Shown here in pieces: positions 25,583 through 33,573 of a DNA stretch of 64,000 nucleotides (its first letter is position 1; every line of letters starts with the position of its first letter). Origin of the DNA: Streptomyces sp. DSM 15324 (GTDB lineage: Bacteria; Actinomycetota; Actinomycetes; Streptomycetales; Streptomycetaceae); the NCBI RefSeq assembly GCF_001514285.1, contig NZ_KQ949031.1, positions 186,001 through 250,000 of the forward strand, written 5' to 3'. Made by a program: the position numbers and the translations under genes. The notes under the pieces were generated by a model. The model was not told the DNA's origin, did not search any database, and saw nothing but the letters and a program-made list of their open reading frames with translations.

Positions 25583-27838
25583 GTGACACGACGCAGAACC
25601 GCCCTGCTCTCCCTCGCGGCCCTGCTGGGCGCCGCCCTCACCGCGCTGCCCGTGCAGCAGGCCGGTGCCGACGAGGTCGAGCAGGTCAGGAACGGTGGCT
25701 TCGACACCACCGCCGACCCCTGGTGGACCAGCAACGTCACCGCCGGCCTGTCCGGCGGACGCCTGTGCGCGGACGTACCCGGCGGCACCGCCAACCGCTG
25801 GGACTCCGCGATCGGACAGAACGCGATCACCCTGGTCAAGGGGTCCTCGTACCGCTTCTCCTTCGCCGCCTCCGGGGTGCCCGAGGGGCATGTGGTGCGG
25901 GCGATCGTCGGGCTCGGCGTCGCCCCGTACGACACCTGGTACGAGGCGACACCGGTGCTGAACGAGGCGGGTGACTCCTACACGTACACCTTCACCTCGC
26001 CGGTGGACTCCACTGACGGGCAGGTCGCGTTCCAGGTCGGGGGCAGCGCCGATCCGTGGCGGTTCTGCGTGGACGACGTCTCCCTGCTCGGCGGGGTGCC
26101 CCCGGAGGTCTACGAGCCGGACACCGGGCCGCGCGTGCGCGTCAACCAGGTCGCCTATCTGCCCGCCGGGCCGAAGAACGCCACCCTCGTCACCGACGCG
26201 GCCGAGAAGCTGCCCTGGCGGCTGAAGAACGCCGCCGGGGCGACGCTCGCCCACGGCTGGACCGTGCCGCGCGGCCTCGACGTCTCCTCCGGACAGCGCG
26301 TCCACTCCATCGACTTCGGCGCCTACCGGGGGCGCGGCACGGGCCTCACCCTGGTCGCCGACGGCGAGACCAGCCGCCCGTTCGACATCGGGACGGCCCG
26401 CTACGAGCAGCTGCGGCTGGACGCGGTCAAGTACTACTACACCCAGCGCAGCGGCATCGCGATCCGTGACGACCTGCGCCCCGGCTACGGCAGGGCGGCC
26501 GGCCACGTCGGCGTCGCGCCCAACCAGGGCGACACCAGCGTCCCCTGCCAGCCGGGAGTCTGCGACTACCGCCTCGACGTCAGCGGCGGCTGGTACGACG
26601 CCGGTGACCACGGCAAGTACGTCGTCAACGGCGGCATCGCCACCTGGGAGCTGCTCAGCACCTACGAGCGCTCCCTGCACGCCCGCACCGGCCGGCCCGC
26701 GGCGCTGGGCGACGGCACCCTCGCCCTCCCCGAGAGCGGCAACCACGTTCCGGACATCCTCGACGAGGCCCGGTGGGAACTGGAGTTCCTGCTGAAGATG
26801 CAGGTACCGGACGGACAGCCGCTCGCCGGGATGGCCCACCACAAGGTCCACGACGAGCAGTGGACCGGCCTGCCCCTGCTGCCGGGCGCCGACCCGCAGA
26901 AGCGCGAACTGCACCCGCCGACCACGACGGCCACCCTCAACCTCGCCGCCACGGCCGCCCAGGCGGCCCGCCTCTACCGGCCCTACGACAAGCAGTTCGC
27001 GGCGAAGGCCCTCAAGGCGGCCCGCAAGGCCTGGGCGGCGGCCCTCGCGCACCCCGACGTCTACGCCGGCGCCGCCGACAGCAACGGCGGCGGCGCCTAC
27101 GACGACAGCGACGCGACCGACGAGTTCTACTGGGCGGCCGCCGAGCTGTACCTCACCACCGGCGAGCAGCAGTTCGCCGCCCGCGTCCTCGGCTCCCCGG
27201 CGCACACCGCCGACATCTTCGGCCCGAACGGCTTCGACTGGTCCCGCACGGCCGCGGCCGGCCGCCTCGACCTCGCACTCGTGCCCAACCGGCTGCCCGG
27301 CCGCGACAAGGTCCGCAGGTCGGTGGTGCGCGGCGCCGACACCTACCTGGCCACGCTCGCCGCACAGCCGTACGGCATGCCCTACGCCCCCGACGGCAAC
27401 CGCTACGACTGGGGCTCCAGCCACCAGGTGCTGAACAACGCGGTCGTCATCGCCACCGCCTACGACCTCACCGGCGCCTCGAAGTACCGCGACGGGGCCG
27501 TCCAGAGCATGGACTACGTCCTCGGCCGCAACGCGCTCAACATCTCCTACGTGACCGGCTACGGCGAGGTCTTCTCCCACCACCAGCACAGCCGCTGGTA
27601 CGCCCACCAGCTCGACCCGAACCTCCCCGAACCGCCGAGGGGCACCCTCGCGGGCGGCGCGAACTCGGGCATCCAGGACCCGTACGCACAGAGCAAACTC
27701 CAGGGGTGCGTCGGTCAGTTCTGCTACATCGACGACATCCAGTCCTGGTCCACGAACGAGACCGCGATCAACTGGAACGCCGCCCTCGCCCGGCTGGCCT
27801 CCTTCGTGGCGGACCAGGGCCGCGCAAAGGTCGGCTAG
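25583..27838 (+). CDS. secreted GH9 endoglucanase (cellulase)
   Basis: 751 residues. Signal peptide TRRRTALLSLAALLGAALTA ends near QQAGADE. Then a CBM4/9-type beta-sandwich (about 30-170: NGGFDTTADPWW, WRFCVDDVSLLG), a CelD N-terminal immunoglobulin-like domain (PRVRVNQVAYLPAGPKNATL), and the GH9 (alpha/alpha)6 barrel. Catalytic base aspartates are in GWYDAGDHGKY (Asp339, Asp342), and the acid Glu726 is in NETAINWNAAL. It cleaves beta-1,4-glucan outside the cell. The GTG start has GAGGAG upstream and is 23 bp after a CebR operator, so it should be induced by cellobiose. Confidence 0.94.
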   Translation: MTRRRTALLSLAALLGAALTALPVQQAGADEVEQVRNGGFDTTADPWWTSNVTAGLSGGRLCADVPGGTANRWDSAIGQNAITLVKGSSYRFSFAASGVPEGHVVRAIVGLGVAPYDTWYEATPVLNEAGDSYTYTFTSPVDSTDGQVAFQVGGSADPWRFCVDDVSLLGGVPPEVYEPDTGPRVRVNQVAYLPAGPKNATLVTDAAEKLPWRLKNAAGATLAHGWTVPRGLDVSSGQRVHSIDFGAYRGRGTGLTLVADGETSRPFDIGTARYEQLRLDAVKYYYTQRSGIAIRDDLRPGYGRAAGHVGVAPNQGDTSVPCQPGVCDYRLDVSGGWYDAGDHGKYVVNGGIATWELLSTYERSLHARTGRPAALGDGTLALPESGNHVPDILDEARWELEFLLKMQVPDGQPLAGMAHHKVHDEQWTGLPLLPGADPQKRELHPPTTTATLNLAATAAQAARLYRPYDKQFAAKALKAARKAWAAALAHPDVYAGAADSNGGGAYDDSDATDEFYWAAAELYLTTGEQQFAARVLGSPAHTADIFGPNGFDWSRTAAAGRLDLALVPNRLPGRDKVRRSVVRGADTYLATLAAQPYGMPYAPDGNRYDWGSSHQVLNNAVVIATAYDLTGASKYRDGAVQSMDYVLGRNALNISYVTGYGEVFSHHQHSRWYAHQLDPNLPEPPRGTLAGGANSGIQDPYAQSKLQGCVGQFCYIDDIQSWSTNETAINWNAALARLASFVADQGRAKVG

Positions 27839-27868
27839 GCACGGCCAGGCACGGCTAGGCACTCTTTT

Positions 27869-27929
27869 GGTACCGCCCGGACGCTCGCTTGACCTGGGGA
27901 TATTTACGACTAAGTACCCGGGCGGTACC
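27869..27929. promoter_or_regulatory. promoter flanked by 12-bp inverted repeats (antitoxin/toxin operon)
   Basis: GGTACCGCCCGG (27869-27880) and its exact reverse complement CCGGGCGGTACC (27918-27929) bracket a promoter: TTGACC (27889-27894), 16-bp spacer, TAAGTA (27911-27916). The first gene starts 9 bp later. This is a classic arrangement for antitoxin autorepression, with two sites 49 bp apart allowing looping or cooperative binding. Confidence 0.78.
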
Positions 27930-27937
27930 GTGAGGGG

Positions 27938-28183
27938 ATGCCAGCCCTCAATGTGGAGTTCAGCGATCGCGAGCTGGAGGACCTGCGGCAGATCGCGAAG
28001 GAACGCGGCACGTCGATGAAGGCGCTCGTGCGCGAGGCGGCCGCCGCCGACATCGCGCGGCACCGGGCACTGCAGGAGGGGGCGGAGGCGTTCCGCCGCT
28101 TCTTCTCCGCCCACGCCGACGAGTTCGCGGCCGCGTTCCCGGACGACGAACCCGCCCTCAGGGGCGAGGGGCGGGTCGCCTGA
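27938..28183 (+). CDS. ribbon-helix-helix-like antitoxin
   Basis: 81 residues. The start PALNVEFSDRELEDLRQIAK, then GTSMKALVREAAAADIARHR, has the strand-helix-helix pattern of CopG/Arc-type repressors, followed by a helical acidic tail (FRRFFSAHADEFAAAFPDDE) that would cover the toxin. It is 3 bp upstream of the Fic-like gene, as expected for an antitoxin that represses its operon at the flanking inverted repeats. Confidence 0.75.
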   Translation: MPALNVEFSDRELEDLRQIAKERGTSMKALVREAAAADIARHRALQEGAEAFRRFFSAHADEFAAAFPDDEPALRGEGRVA

Positions 28184-28186
28184 CCG

Positions 28187-28564
28187 ATGACACCCGTCAT
28201 CCACATCGACGTGCCCTGGCTGCTCCAGCGCCACGAAGAGGTCCTGCCGGACCAGCCCACCGTCAACGACTTCTCCGCGCTGGTCGCGGCCGTCGCCCGG
28301 CACCGGGTGGACCCGCCCCGGCTCGGCGTCGACTCCGACCCGGCCTGGCGGGCCGCCGCCCTGCTGCACACCCTCGCCCTGCTCAAGCCCCTGCCGTCGG
28401 CCAACGCTCGGTTCGCCTGCGCGACCGCGGTGGCCTACATGTACGTCAGCGGCGTCGGCATCGACCCGCCCTACGGCGCGCTCGTCGACCTCGCCCGTGA
28501 CCTGATCGACGGCAAGACCGATGTGTACGGGGCCGCGGACCGGCTGCGGTCCTGGCAGATATAG
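28187..28564 (+). CDS. Fic/Doc-like toxin component with degenerate active-site motif
   Basis: 125 residues similar to actinobacterial Fic-family toxin components: all-helical, with NDFSALVAAVARHRVDPPRL at the start and LALLKPLPSANARFACATAV at the active-site helix. In Doc/Fic the motif is H-P/x-F-x-D/E-x-N-G/K-R; here it reads KPLPSANAR (67-75), so the catalytic His is Lys and the acidic residue is Ser, while the Asn and Arg remain. It may be inactive, or use another chemistry, or simply bind. Co-transcribed with the RHH antitoxin. Confidence 0.72.
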   Translation: MTPVIHIDVPWLLQRHEEVLPDQPTVNDFSALVAAVARHRVDPPRLGVDSDPAWRAAALLHTLALLKPLPSANARFACATAVAYMYVSGVGIDPPYGALVDLARDLIDGKTDVYGAADRLRSWQI

Positions 28565-28582
28565 CCGTCCCCGGACGTTGTG

Positions 28583-28621
28583 GGCCGCCGGCCCCGGGCG
28601 GGAGGAACAGGGCCGGCGGCC
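28583..28621. terminator. hairpin after the toxin gene
   Basis: GGCCGCCGGCCC (28583-28594) and GGGCCGGCGGCC (28610-28621) form a 12-bp perfect stem with a 15-nt loop just after the Fic-like gene. Confidence 0.6.
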
Positions 28622-28971
28622 GTGGCGCGCAGGAGAGCCGCCGTCCTGCGCGGGGCCTCCGAGGAAGTGGCCGGATCCAGTCCACTACGCGGCGCACTCC
28701 GCGGGAAGGTGCGCGGCACCCCTGCGCGTGCGTCCGTTTCACACGGGGCGCAAGAACGGACGAAAGGCGCGCCACGGGGCATTCGTCCGCCCGCCTTGTC
28801 GACATCCATTCAACAAGGGGCCGGATGTCCTCACGCCTTGTTGCGCACGACTTAGTTGTGCAAAGGTGAACCTTCCGAGCGGGGGGTGACGGCCGGGTCC
28901 CTGTGTGACGCCTGCGGGGCGGACACACACTCCCCGTCGCGCCATCAGGTACGTACCAAAGGAACCGCTCA
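28622..28971. other. leader region of the second sigma-like/lectin gene
   Basis: 350 bp with no gene. A small palindrome GGTACGTACC (28948-28957) touches the AAAGGA ribosome site of the next gene. TTGCGCAC and GTGCAA near 28838-28863 form an imperfect inverted repeat. No clear promoter. Confidence 0.45.
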
Positions 28972-30597
28972 GTGCCGACCGCTCAGCCGCCTCGCCCTCT
29001 CTACCCGCCGCCCGGCGGTGGCCCCGGAGAATCCGACGAGTCCCTCGCCGCAGGGATCCGCGGCGGCACGGACAGCGAGGTCGCCCAGTCCACCGCGGTG
29101 CTGATCGCCCGGCACTGGCGGCCGGTCCACGAGTACGCGGTGATCTGCATCGCGTCCTCCGGCAACGTCTCGAACATGCTCACCGCGGCCGCCGTCCACC
29201 AGGTCTTCGACCGGCTGAAACTGGGCGAGCCGGGCACCGCGCTGCGGCCCCGACTGCTCGTGACGGTACGGGACATGGCCCGGCTCTGGGCCGCCGACGA
29301 CCAGATCTCCGGTGTGCTGCCCGTGCTGACGAAGCCCGCCGGGGCCCGGGGCATGCGCGCCGCCAAGTCCATGACCCCCGACAACCGGGTGCTCGCCGAG
29401 CGCTCCTTCCAGAGCCTGCCCGCGATCGCCCGCTGCGTCCTGTGGCACGTGGAGGTCGAGGCCGAGTCGATCCCGGCAGCCGCCGGACTGCTCGGCATGG
29501 ACACCGAGATGACCGCCGCCGCCTACGAACAGGCCCGCGACAAGCTCCGCGAGGGCCTGGTCCGCGCCCACCGGGAACTCGCGCCGAGCAAGGAGTGCCG
29601 CTTCTACAACCGCCTCCTCGACGTGCCCATCCGGCGCGGCGGCGAACTGCTGCCGGATGTCCGCAAGCACCTCGACGAGTGCCGCTACTGCCGGGCCGCC
29701 GCCGAGCAGCTCGGGCACTTCGAGAACGCGCTCGGCGTGCTCCTCGCCGAGGCCGTCCTCGGCTGGGGCGCCCGCCGCTACCACGACTCCCGCCCCGGCC
29801 GGTCCCAGCAGCCCGTACGCCTGCGGGGCTCCGCCCGGCACCGCGGTGGCCGGCCGCGCGGCGGCACCCTGCTCTCCCGCATGCCCTCGCCGCGCCGTCG
29901 CACGGCCGGCGAACCGCGCTCCCCGCGCGCCCTGTTCACCGGTGTGGGGCTCGCCTCCGCCGGGCTGCTGACCAGCCTGCTGGCCGCCGGGATGTGGATC
30001 AACGACGGCAGCGCCGACCCGGCCGCCTCCACCAGCGGCGTGGTCCCGGGCACCGACACCCCGGGCGCCAGTGCCTCCCCGACCACCCCCGGCACCGTCC
30101 AGCTCCCCACCGCATCCCAGCGGACCCGACTGCGCGAGGCCGGCGCCGATCTCTGCCTGGACATCCGGGGCGACGCCCGGGCCGGCGCGGCCCTCGAACT
30201 CGCCGCGTGCGGCACCGGGAACACCCAGCAGTGGTCGTACGCCGAGGACGGCCAGCTGCGCAGCGCGGCCGAGCCCGACCTGTGCGTGGACTCCCACGCC
30301 GACGCCGGTGTGGTCATCCTCGGCGACTGTGTGGACGCGGGGCACCGCCGGACGGACGACGTCCGCTACGACTTCACCGTGCAGGGCGAGTTGCTGCCCC
30401 GCTGGGACGACTCCCTCGCCCTGGCCGGCGCCGGCGCCGAGGCGGGCGCCGATGTGGTGGTGAAGGTCCGTGACCACTCCGACGCCCAGCGCTGGCTCCC
30501 CGACACGGCCGCCGCCACACCCCGCTCCCTCGCCGTCACCGGCACGGACGCCCCGCCGTCGGCCCAGCCGGTGGGCCTGGAGGAGGGGACGGCCTGA
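28972..30597 (+). CDS. membrane protein with sigma-like regions, zinc-finger-like motif and ricin lectin domain (paralogue 2)
   Basis: 541 residues, GTG start behind AAAGGA. Same plan as the gene at 20211. Region-2-like sequence (TAVLIARHWRPVHEYAVIC, NMLTAAAVHQVFDRLKLGEP) and region-4-like sequence (RSFQSLPAIARCVLWHVEVE, IPAAAGLLGMDTEMTAAAYE) are followed by HLDECRYC (His233, Cys237, Cys240), placed within one residue of the paralogue. One helix (324-343, GVGLASAGLLTSLLAAGMWI) follows, then an outside ricin-type domain (about 380-520; LCLDIRGD, QQWSYAEDG, LCVDSH, AQRWLPD). It lacks the Gly/Tyr tail. The pair look like an ancient duplication. Confidence 0.8.
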   Translation: MPTAQPPRPLYPPPGGGPGESDESLAAGIRGGTDSEVAQSTAVLIARHWRPVHEYAVICIASSGNVSNMLTAAAVHQVFDRLKLGEPGTALRPRLLVTVRDMARLWAADDQISGVLPVLTKPAGARGMRAAKSMTPDNRVLAERSFQSLPAIARCVLWHVEVEAESIPAAAGLLGMDTEMTAAAYEQARDKLREGLVRAHRELAPSKECRFYNRLLDVPIRRGGELLPDVRKHLDECRYCRAAAEQLGHFENALGVLLAEAVLGWGARRYHDSRPGRSQQPVRLRGSARHRGGRPRGGTLLSRMPSPRRRTAGEPRSPRALFTGVGLASAGLLTSLLAAGMWINDGSADPAASTSGVVPGTDTPGASASPTTPGTVQLPTASQRTRLREAGADLCLDIRGDARAGAALELAACGTGNTQQWSYAEDGQLRSAAEPDLCVDSHADAGVVILGDCVDAGHRRTDDVRYDFTVQGELLPRWDDSLALAGAGAEAGADVVVKVRDHSDAQRWLPDTAAATPRSLAVTGTDAPPSAQPVGLEEGTA

Positions 30598-30620
30598 GAA
30601 CGGCCGGGGACGACGGCCCG

Positions 30621-30664
30621 CGGGCGCTCCCCGGGCGCTCCCCGGGCGCTCCCCGGGCGCTACC
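30621..30664. repeat. 11-bp tandem repeat, four copies
   Basis: CGGGCGCTCCC repeats with an exact 11-bp period from 30621 (30621, 30632, 30643, and a last copy with one change at 30654). The last copy overlaps the stop codon of the convergent FMN-oxidase gene. It could form part of a bidirectional terminator. Confidence 0.8.
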
Positions 30665-31829
30665 CCTCGTCCTCGGCCAGATCGCCCGGACCCACGGTCG
30701 CCGGTGCGGCGTGGCCCGACAGGGCCAGGGTGAGGTCGAACTCGGCGAGCAGACAGCGGATCACGTGCTCGACGCCGGGCTGTCCGTCCAGGCCGAGTCC
30801 GTAGACGTACGGGCGGCCGAGCAGCACCGCCTCGGCGCCCAGGGCGAGGGCCTTGAAGACGTCGTCGCCGGTGCGGATACCGCTGTCGAACAGGACCGTC
30901 AGCCGGTCGCCGACCGCCCGGGCGACCCGGGGCAGCGCGTCGGCGGCACCGATCGAGCCGGCGACCTGGCGGCCGCCGTGGTTGGAGACCACCACCCCGT
31001 CCATCCCGGCGTCGGCGGCCAGCCGGGCGTCGTCCGGGTGCAGGACGCCCTTGAGGACGATCGGGCCGTCCCAGTGCTCCCGCAGGAAGGCGAGGTCCGG
31101 CCAGGTCTTGCCGGGGTCCGCGAACAGACCGATGAAGTGCAGCACGGCCGCGTTCGGATCCTCCTCGGGCGGGGTGGCCAGGCCGGCCCGGAAGGCCGGG
31201 TCGGTGAAGTAGTTGGCGGTGCCCACGCCGTGCAGGAAGGGCAGGTACGCCTGGTCCAGGTCGCGTGGCCGCCAGGCCAGCAGCGGCGTGTCGAGAGTGA
31301 CCACGAGAACGGTGAAGCCGCTCGCCTTCGCCCGGTCCAGGAAACTCCGGGTCACCTCGCGGTCCTTGGACCAGTAGAGCTGGAACCAGCGCTCGGCGTT
31401 CCCCATCACCTCGGCGACCCGTTCCATCGGGGTGCTGGAGGCGGACGACAGGATGTACGGCACCCCCTGCGCGGCCGCCGCCCGGGCCGCCGCCGGCTCC
31501 GCCTCCGGGTGCATGATCGACAGCACGCCGACCGGTGCGAGGGCCAGCGGGGCGGGGAGGGCGCGGCCCAGCACCTCGACGGACAGATCCCGTTCGTGGA
31601 CGTCCCGCAGCATGCGCGGCACGATCCGGCGGCGCTCCAGCGCGGCCCGATTGGCCCGCGCCGTGCCGCCGTCCCCCGCGCTGCCCGCCACGTACCCGAC
31701 CGGACCCGGCCCGAGCCGCCGCTCGGTCAGCTCCTCCAGCCGGGTCAGATCGGTGGGCAGCCGGGGAACCCGGCCCGTCATGCCGTGGAGATAGATCTCG
31801 TACTGGAAGTCCGCCCAGTGCTTCGCCAT
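30660..31829 (-). CDS. FMN-dependent alpha-hydroxy-acid oxidase/monooxygenase
   Basis: 389 residues of the glycolate/lactate oxidase family. FMN-site and catalytic features: PLALAPVGVLSIMHPEAE, AAQGVPYILSSASSTPMERV, WFQLYWSKDREVTRSFLDRA, LVVTLDTPLLAWRPRD, IVLKGVLHPDDARLA (active-site Lys), and GVVVSNHGGRQVAGS with the catalytic His and Arg. It oxidises an L-2-hydroxy acid; the detailed pattern is closest to lactate 2-monooxygenases. Standing alone. Confidence 0.92.
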   Translation of the reverse strand: MAKHWADFQYEIYLHGMTGRVPRLPTDLTRLEELTERRLGPGPVGYVAGSAGDGGTARANRAALERRRIVPRMLRDVHERDLSVEVLGRALPAPLALAPVGVLSIMHPEAEPAAARAAAAQGVPYILSSASSTPMERVAEVMGNAERWFQLYWSKDREVTRSFLDRAKASGFTVLVVTLDTPLLAWRPRDLDQAYLPFLHGVGTANYFTDPAFRAGLATPPEEDPNAAVLHFIGLFADPGKTWPDLAFLREHWDGPIVLKGVLHPDDARLAADAGMDGVVVSNHGGRQVAGSIGAADALPRVARAVGDRLTVLFDSGIRTGDDVFKALALGAEAVLLGRPYVYGLGLDGQPGVEHVIRCLLAEFDLTLALSGHAAPATVGPGDLAEDEG

Positions 31830-31911
31830 CCGTCCCTACCGCCTCTCGCCGGGGAGCCCGCGTGCACGGCGACGATACCGGCGGGTAGTGAGGCGAGGAC
31901 CAGGACCGGCC

Positions 31912-32607
31912 CTACCGCCCGGCCGCCGACGCGTGCAGGATCCGGGCCAGTTCGACCGGGCGGGAGAACATCGGCCAGTGACCGGTGTTCATCTCCACCA
32001 GGTCCCAGTTCTCGCCCTTGAGCAGGTCCGCCACGGCCGGCGGCGGGGCGTCGCCGTCGAGCAGGCACTTGATGTACGTCGAGGGGAGATCGCCCGCGGA
32101 ACCCTTGAGCTCCGCCCCTTCGGTGAGGGTGGCGCCGGGGTGGGCGGTGGCCCGGGAGCGTATCCCGGAGATCTGTTCGTCGGTCAGTTCCTGGCCGGCG
32201 AAGTCGTCGGCGCCGAGCGGGGGCCAGCTGCCGCCGTGCGCCTCGATCGACGCGCGGACGTGGTCGCTGTCCCAACCGGCCAGGAAGGACTGCCCGTCGA
32301 AGGGCACGCTCGCGTCCACGTACACCACCCGCCGGAGCCGGTCGCCGATCCGCTCGGCCGCCTGCCCCACCGGGATCCCCGAGTAGCTGTGCCCGACCAG
32401 CACCACGTCCCGCAGTCCGAGGCGCTCCACCTCGGCCACCACGTCCCGCACATGCGTGCGCTGCCCAGCGGGCTCCGCGGCCCGCTCGGCGAGCCCGGAG
32501 AGCGTCACGGGATGGGGCTCGTCCCCGGCGGCGCGCAACTCCGCCGCCACCTCGTCCCAGGCCCACCCACCCAGGAAAGCCCCTGCCACCAGCACGAAAT
32601 GAGTCAT
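31912..32607 (-). CDS. alpha/beta-fold hydrolase (EstC/salicylate-esterase-like)
   Basis: 231 residues. N-terminal THFVLVAGAFLGGWAWDEV is the oxyanion region, VVLVGHSYSGIPVGQAAERI holds the nucleophile Ser in G-H-S-Y-S-G, VYVDASVPFDGQS follows, and MNTGHWPMFSRPVELARIL carries the catalytic His. Esterases and lyases of this subfamily act on small esters. Convergent or tandem neighbours give no hint of the substrate. Confidence 0.88.
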   Translation of the reverse strand: MTHFVLVAGAFLGGWAWDEVAAELRAAGDEPHPVTLSGLAERAAEPAGQRTHVRDVVAEVERLGLRDVVLVGHSYSGIPVGQAAERIGDRLRRVVYVDASVPFDGQSFLAGWDSDHVRASIEAHGGSWPPLGADDFAGQELTDEQISGIRSRATAHPGATLTEGAELKGSAGDLPSTYIKCLLDGDAPPPAVADLLKGENWDLVEMNTGHWPMFSRPVELARILHASAAGR

Positions 32608-32662
32608 GCCCCCACGGTAGGGGCAGGGTCTGACAACGGGCCCCGGCGGCGGGCGGTCCGGG

Positions 32663-33238
32663 TCATCCCTCCTCCCGGTCCTGAGCGGACGAGTCGTCCC
32701 GGGCGTCGGTCGCCTCCCCCGTGTCCGGGCCCTGCGCCCTCACCCGCTGTACGTGCTCCAGGGACTCGCGCAGTTCGGTGAGCCAGTCGTCGGTGTGCCG
32801 CTGGACCAGCCGGACACACCAGGCGAGCGCGTCGCTGCGGCTGCGGGCGACGCCCCCGGCGATCAGCGTGTCCAGGACCTGCCGCTCGGGCTGCCGCAGC
32901 CGGGTCATCACCGGCGCCGCGACATGCGTGAACAGGGCCCGCTGCCCGTCGCACACCACGCCCCACGCCACCTTGCGGCGGAACCGGTGCTCGGCGTCCC
33001 GTGCCACGGCCATCCGGGCCTCGCGCGTGCGCTCCCGGAACTCCTGGATCCGGGCCGCGACGGCGGCCTCCCGCTCGGCGTCCGGGGCGTCCGCGGTGAG
33101 CCGGGGCGCGGGCACCCGGCCGATCACGGTGATCTCCTCGCGGTCCACGACGACCTCGACGAGTTCCTCGAACAGGTCGTCGGGCAGCCGCCCGGAGAAC
33201 CAGCCCCTCACCTTGTCCCTCTGCTCTGAAGTAATCAT
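32663..33238 (-). CDS. hypothetical protein with C-terminal RHH-like segment
   Basis: 191 residues from ATG 33238 (MITSEQRDKVRGWFSGRLPD). The N-terminal half has a beta strand (EELVEVVVDREEITVIGRVP) and a long charged helix (AAVAARIQEFRERTREARMA). The C-terminal part, PERQVLDTLIAGGVARSRSD followed by ALAWCVRLVQRHTDDWLTEL, looks like a ribbon-helix-helix dimerisation motif. I do not recognise the whole. The start lies inside a 24-bp palindrome that probably controls it. Confidence 0.6.
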   Translation of the reverse strand: MITSEQRDKVRGWFSGRLPDDLFEELVEVVVDREEITVIGRVPAPRLTADAPDAEREAAVAARIQEFRERTREARMAVARDAEHRFRRKVAWGVVCDGQRALFTHVAAPVMTRLRQPERQVLDTLIAGGVARSRSDALAWCVRLVQRHTDDWLTELRESLEHVQRVRAQGPDTGEATDARDDSSAQDREEG

Positions 33239-33253
33239 GTAATGACGATTACT
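33230..33253. promoter_or_regulatory. palindrome at the start codon
   Basis: AGTAATC (33230-33236) and GATTACT (33247-33253) form a 7-bp-arm inverted repeat that includes the start codon of the leftward gene. This is an AT-rich island in a GC-rich region. It may be an autoregulatory operator of the RHH-like protein. Confidence 0.55.
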
Positions 33254-33573
33254 CCGTCGGCCCATGAACACAAGGCGTCAGGAAGAGGTCAGCCGAGAGC
33301 GGAAAGGGAGCAGGAGCGGAATGTTTCAGGCCGATTAACGAACCCATGGAAACCGGCCATCCGGCCGACGCGCGCGATCATGAAGTGCTTGCTTTCGGGG
33401 TTGGAACGTTCGAAGTCCGTGACTTCACGCCACTGCTTCAATACGCAAGGTTACTGAAACGCATGGGGTCGATGTGAGTTTCGGCGGCGGACTCGGCAGA
33501 CTCGCGGTCGCCGGGTTCGGCTCCGATCGGGCCGGCCGGCACACCCTCGAAATCGAGCGGAAGGATGCACACA
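33254..33573. other. promoter region of the protease-inhibitor gene
   Basis: 320 bp, AT-richer than average. GAAGTC-CGT-GACTTC (33412-33426) is a 6-bp-arm palindrome about 150 bp before the inhibitor start. GGAAGG at 33559-33564 is its ribosome site. No small gene is convincing here. Confidence 0.5.

Noticed and set aside
25274..28369. Long minus-strand open frame (over 1000 codons) opposite the GH9 gene
   Set aside because: It is a mirror of a very GC-rich gene; it lacks domains and its codon bias follows the opposite strand. The GH9 gene explains the DNA.
33242..33457. 71-codon frame in the gap before the protease inhibitor
   Set aside because: No ribosome site, no codon bias and no family; it covers the likely promoter region.
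33565..33573. ATG at 33565 as start of the protease inhibitor
   Set aside because: GGAAGG immediately precedes it; the ATG at 33574 has the correct distance.
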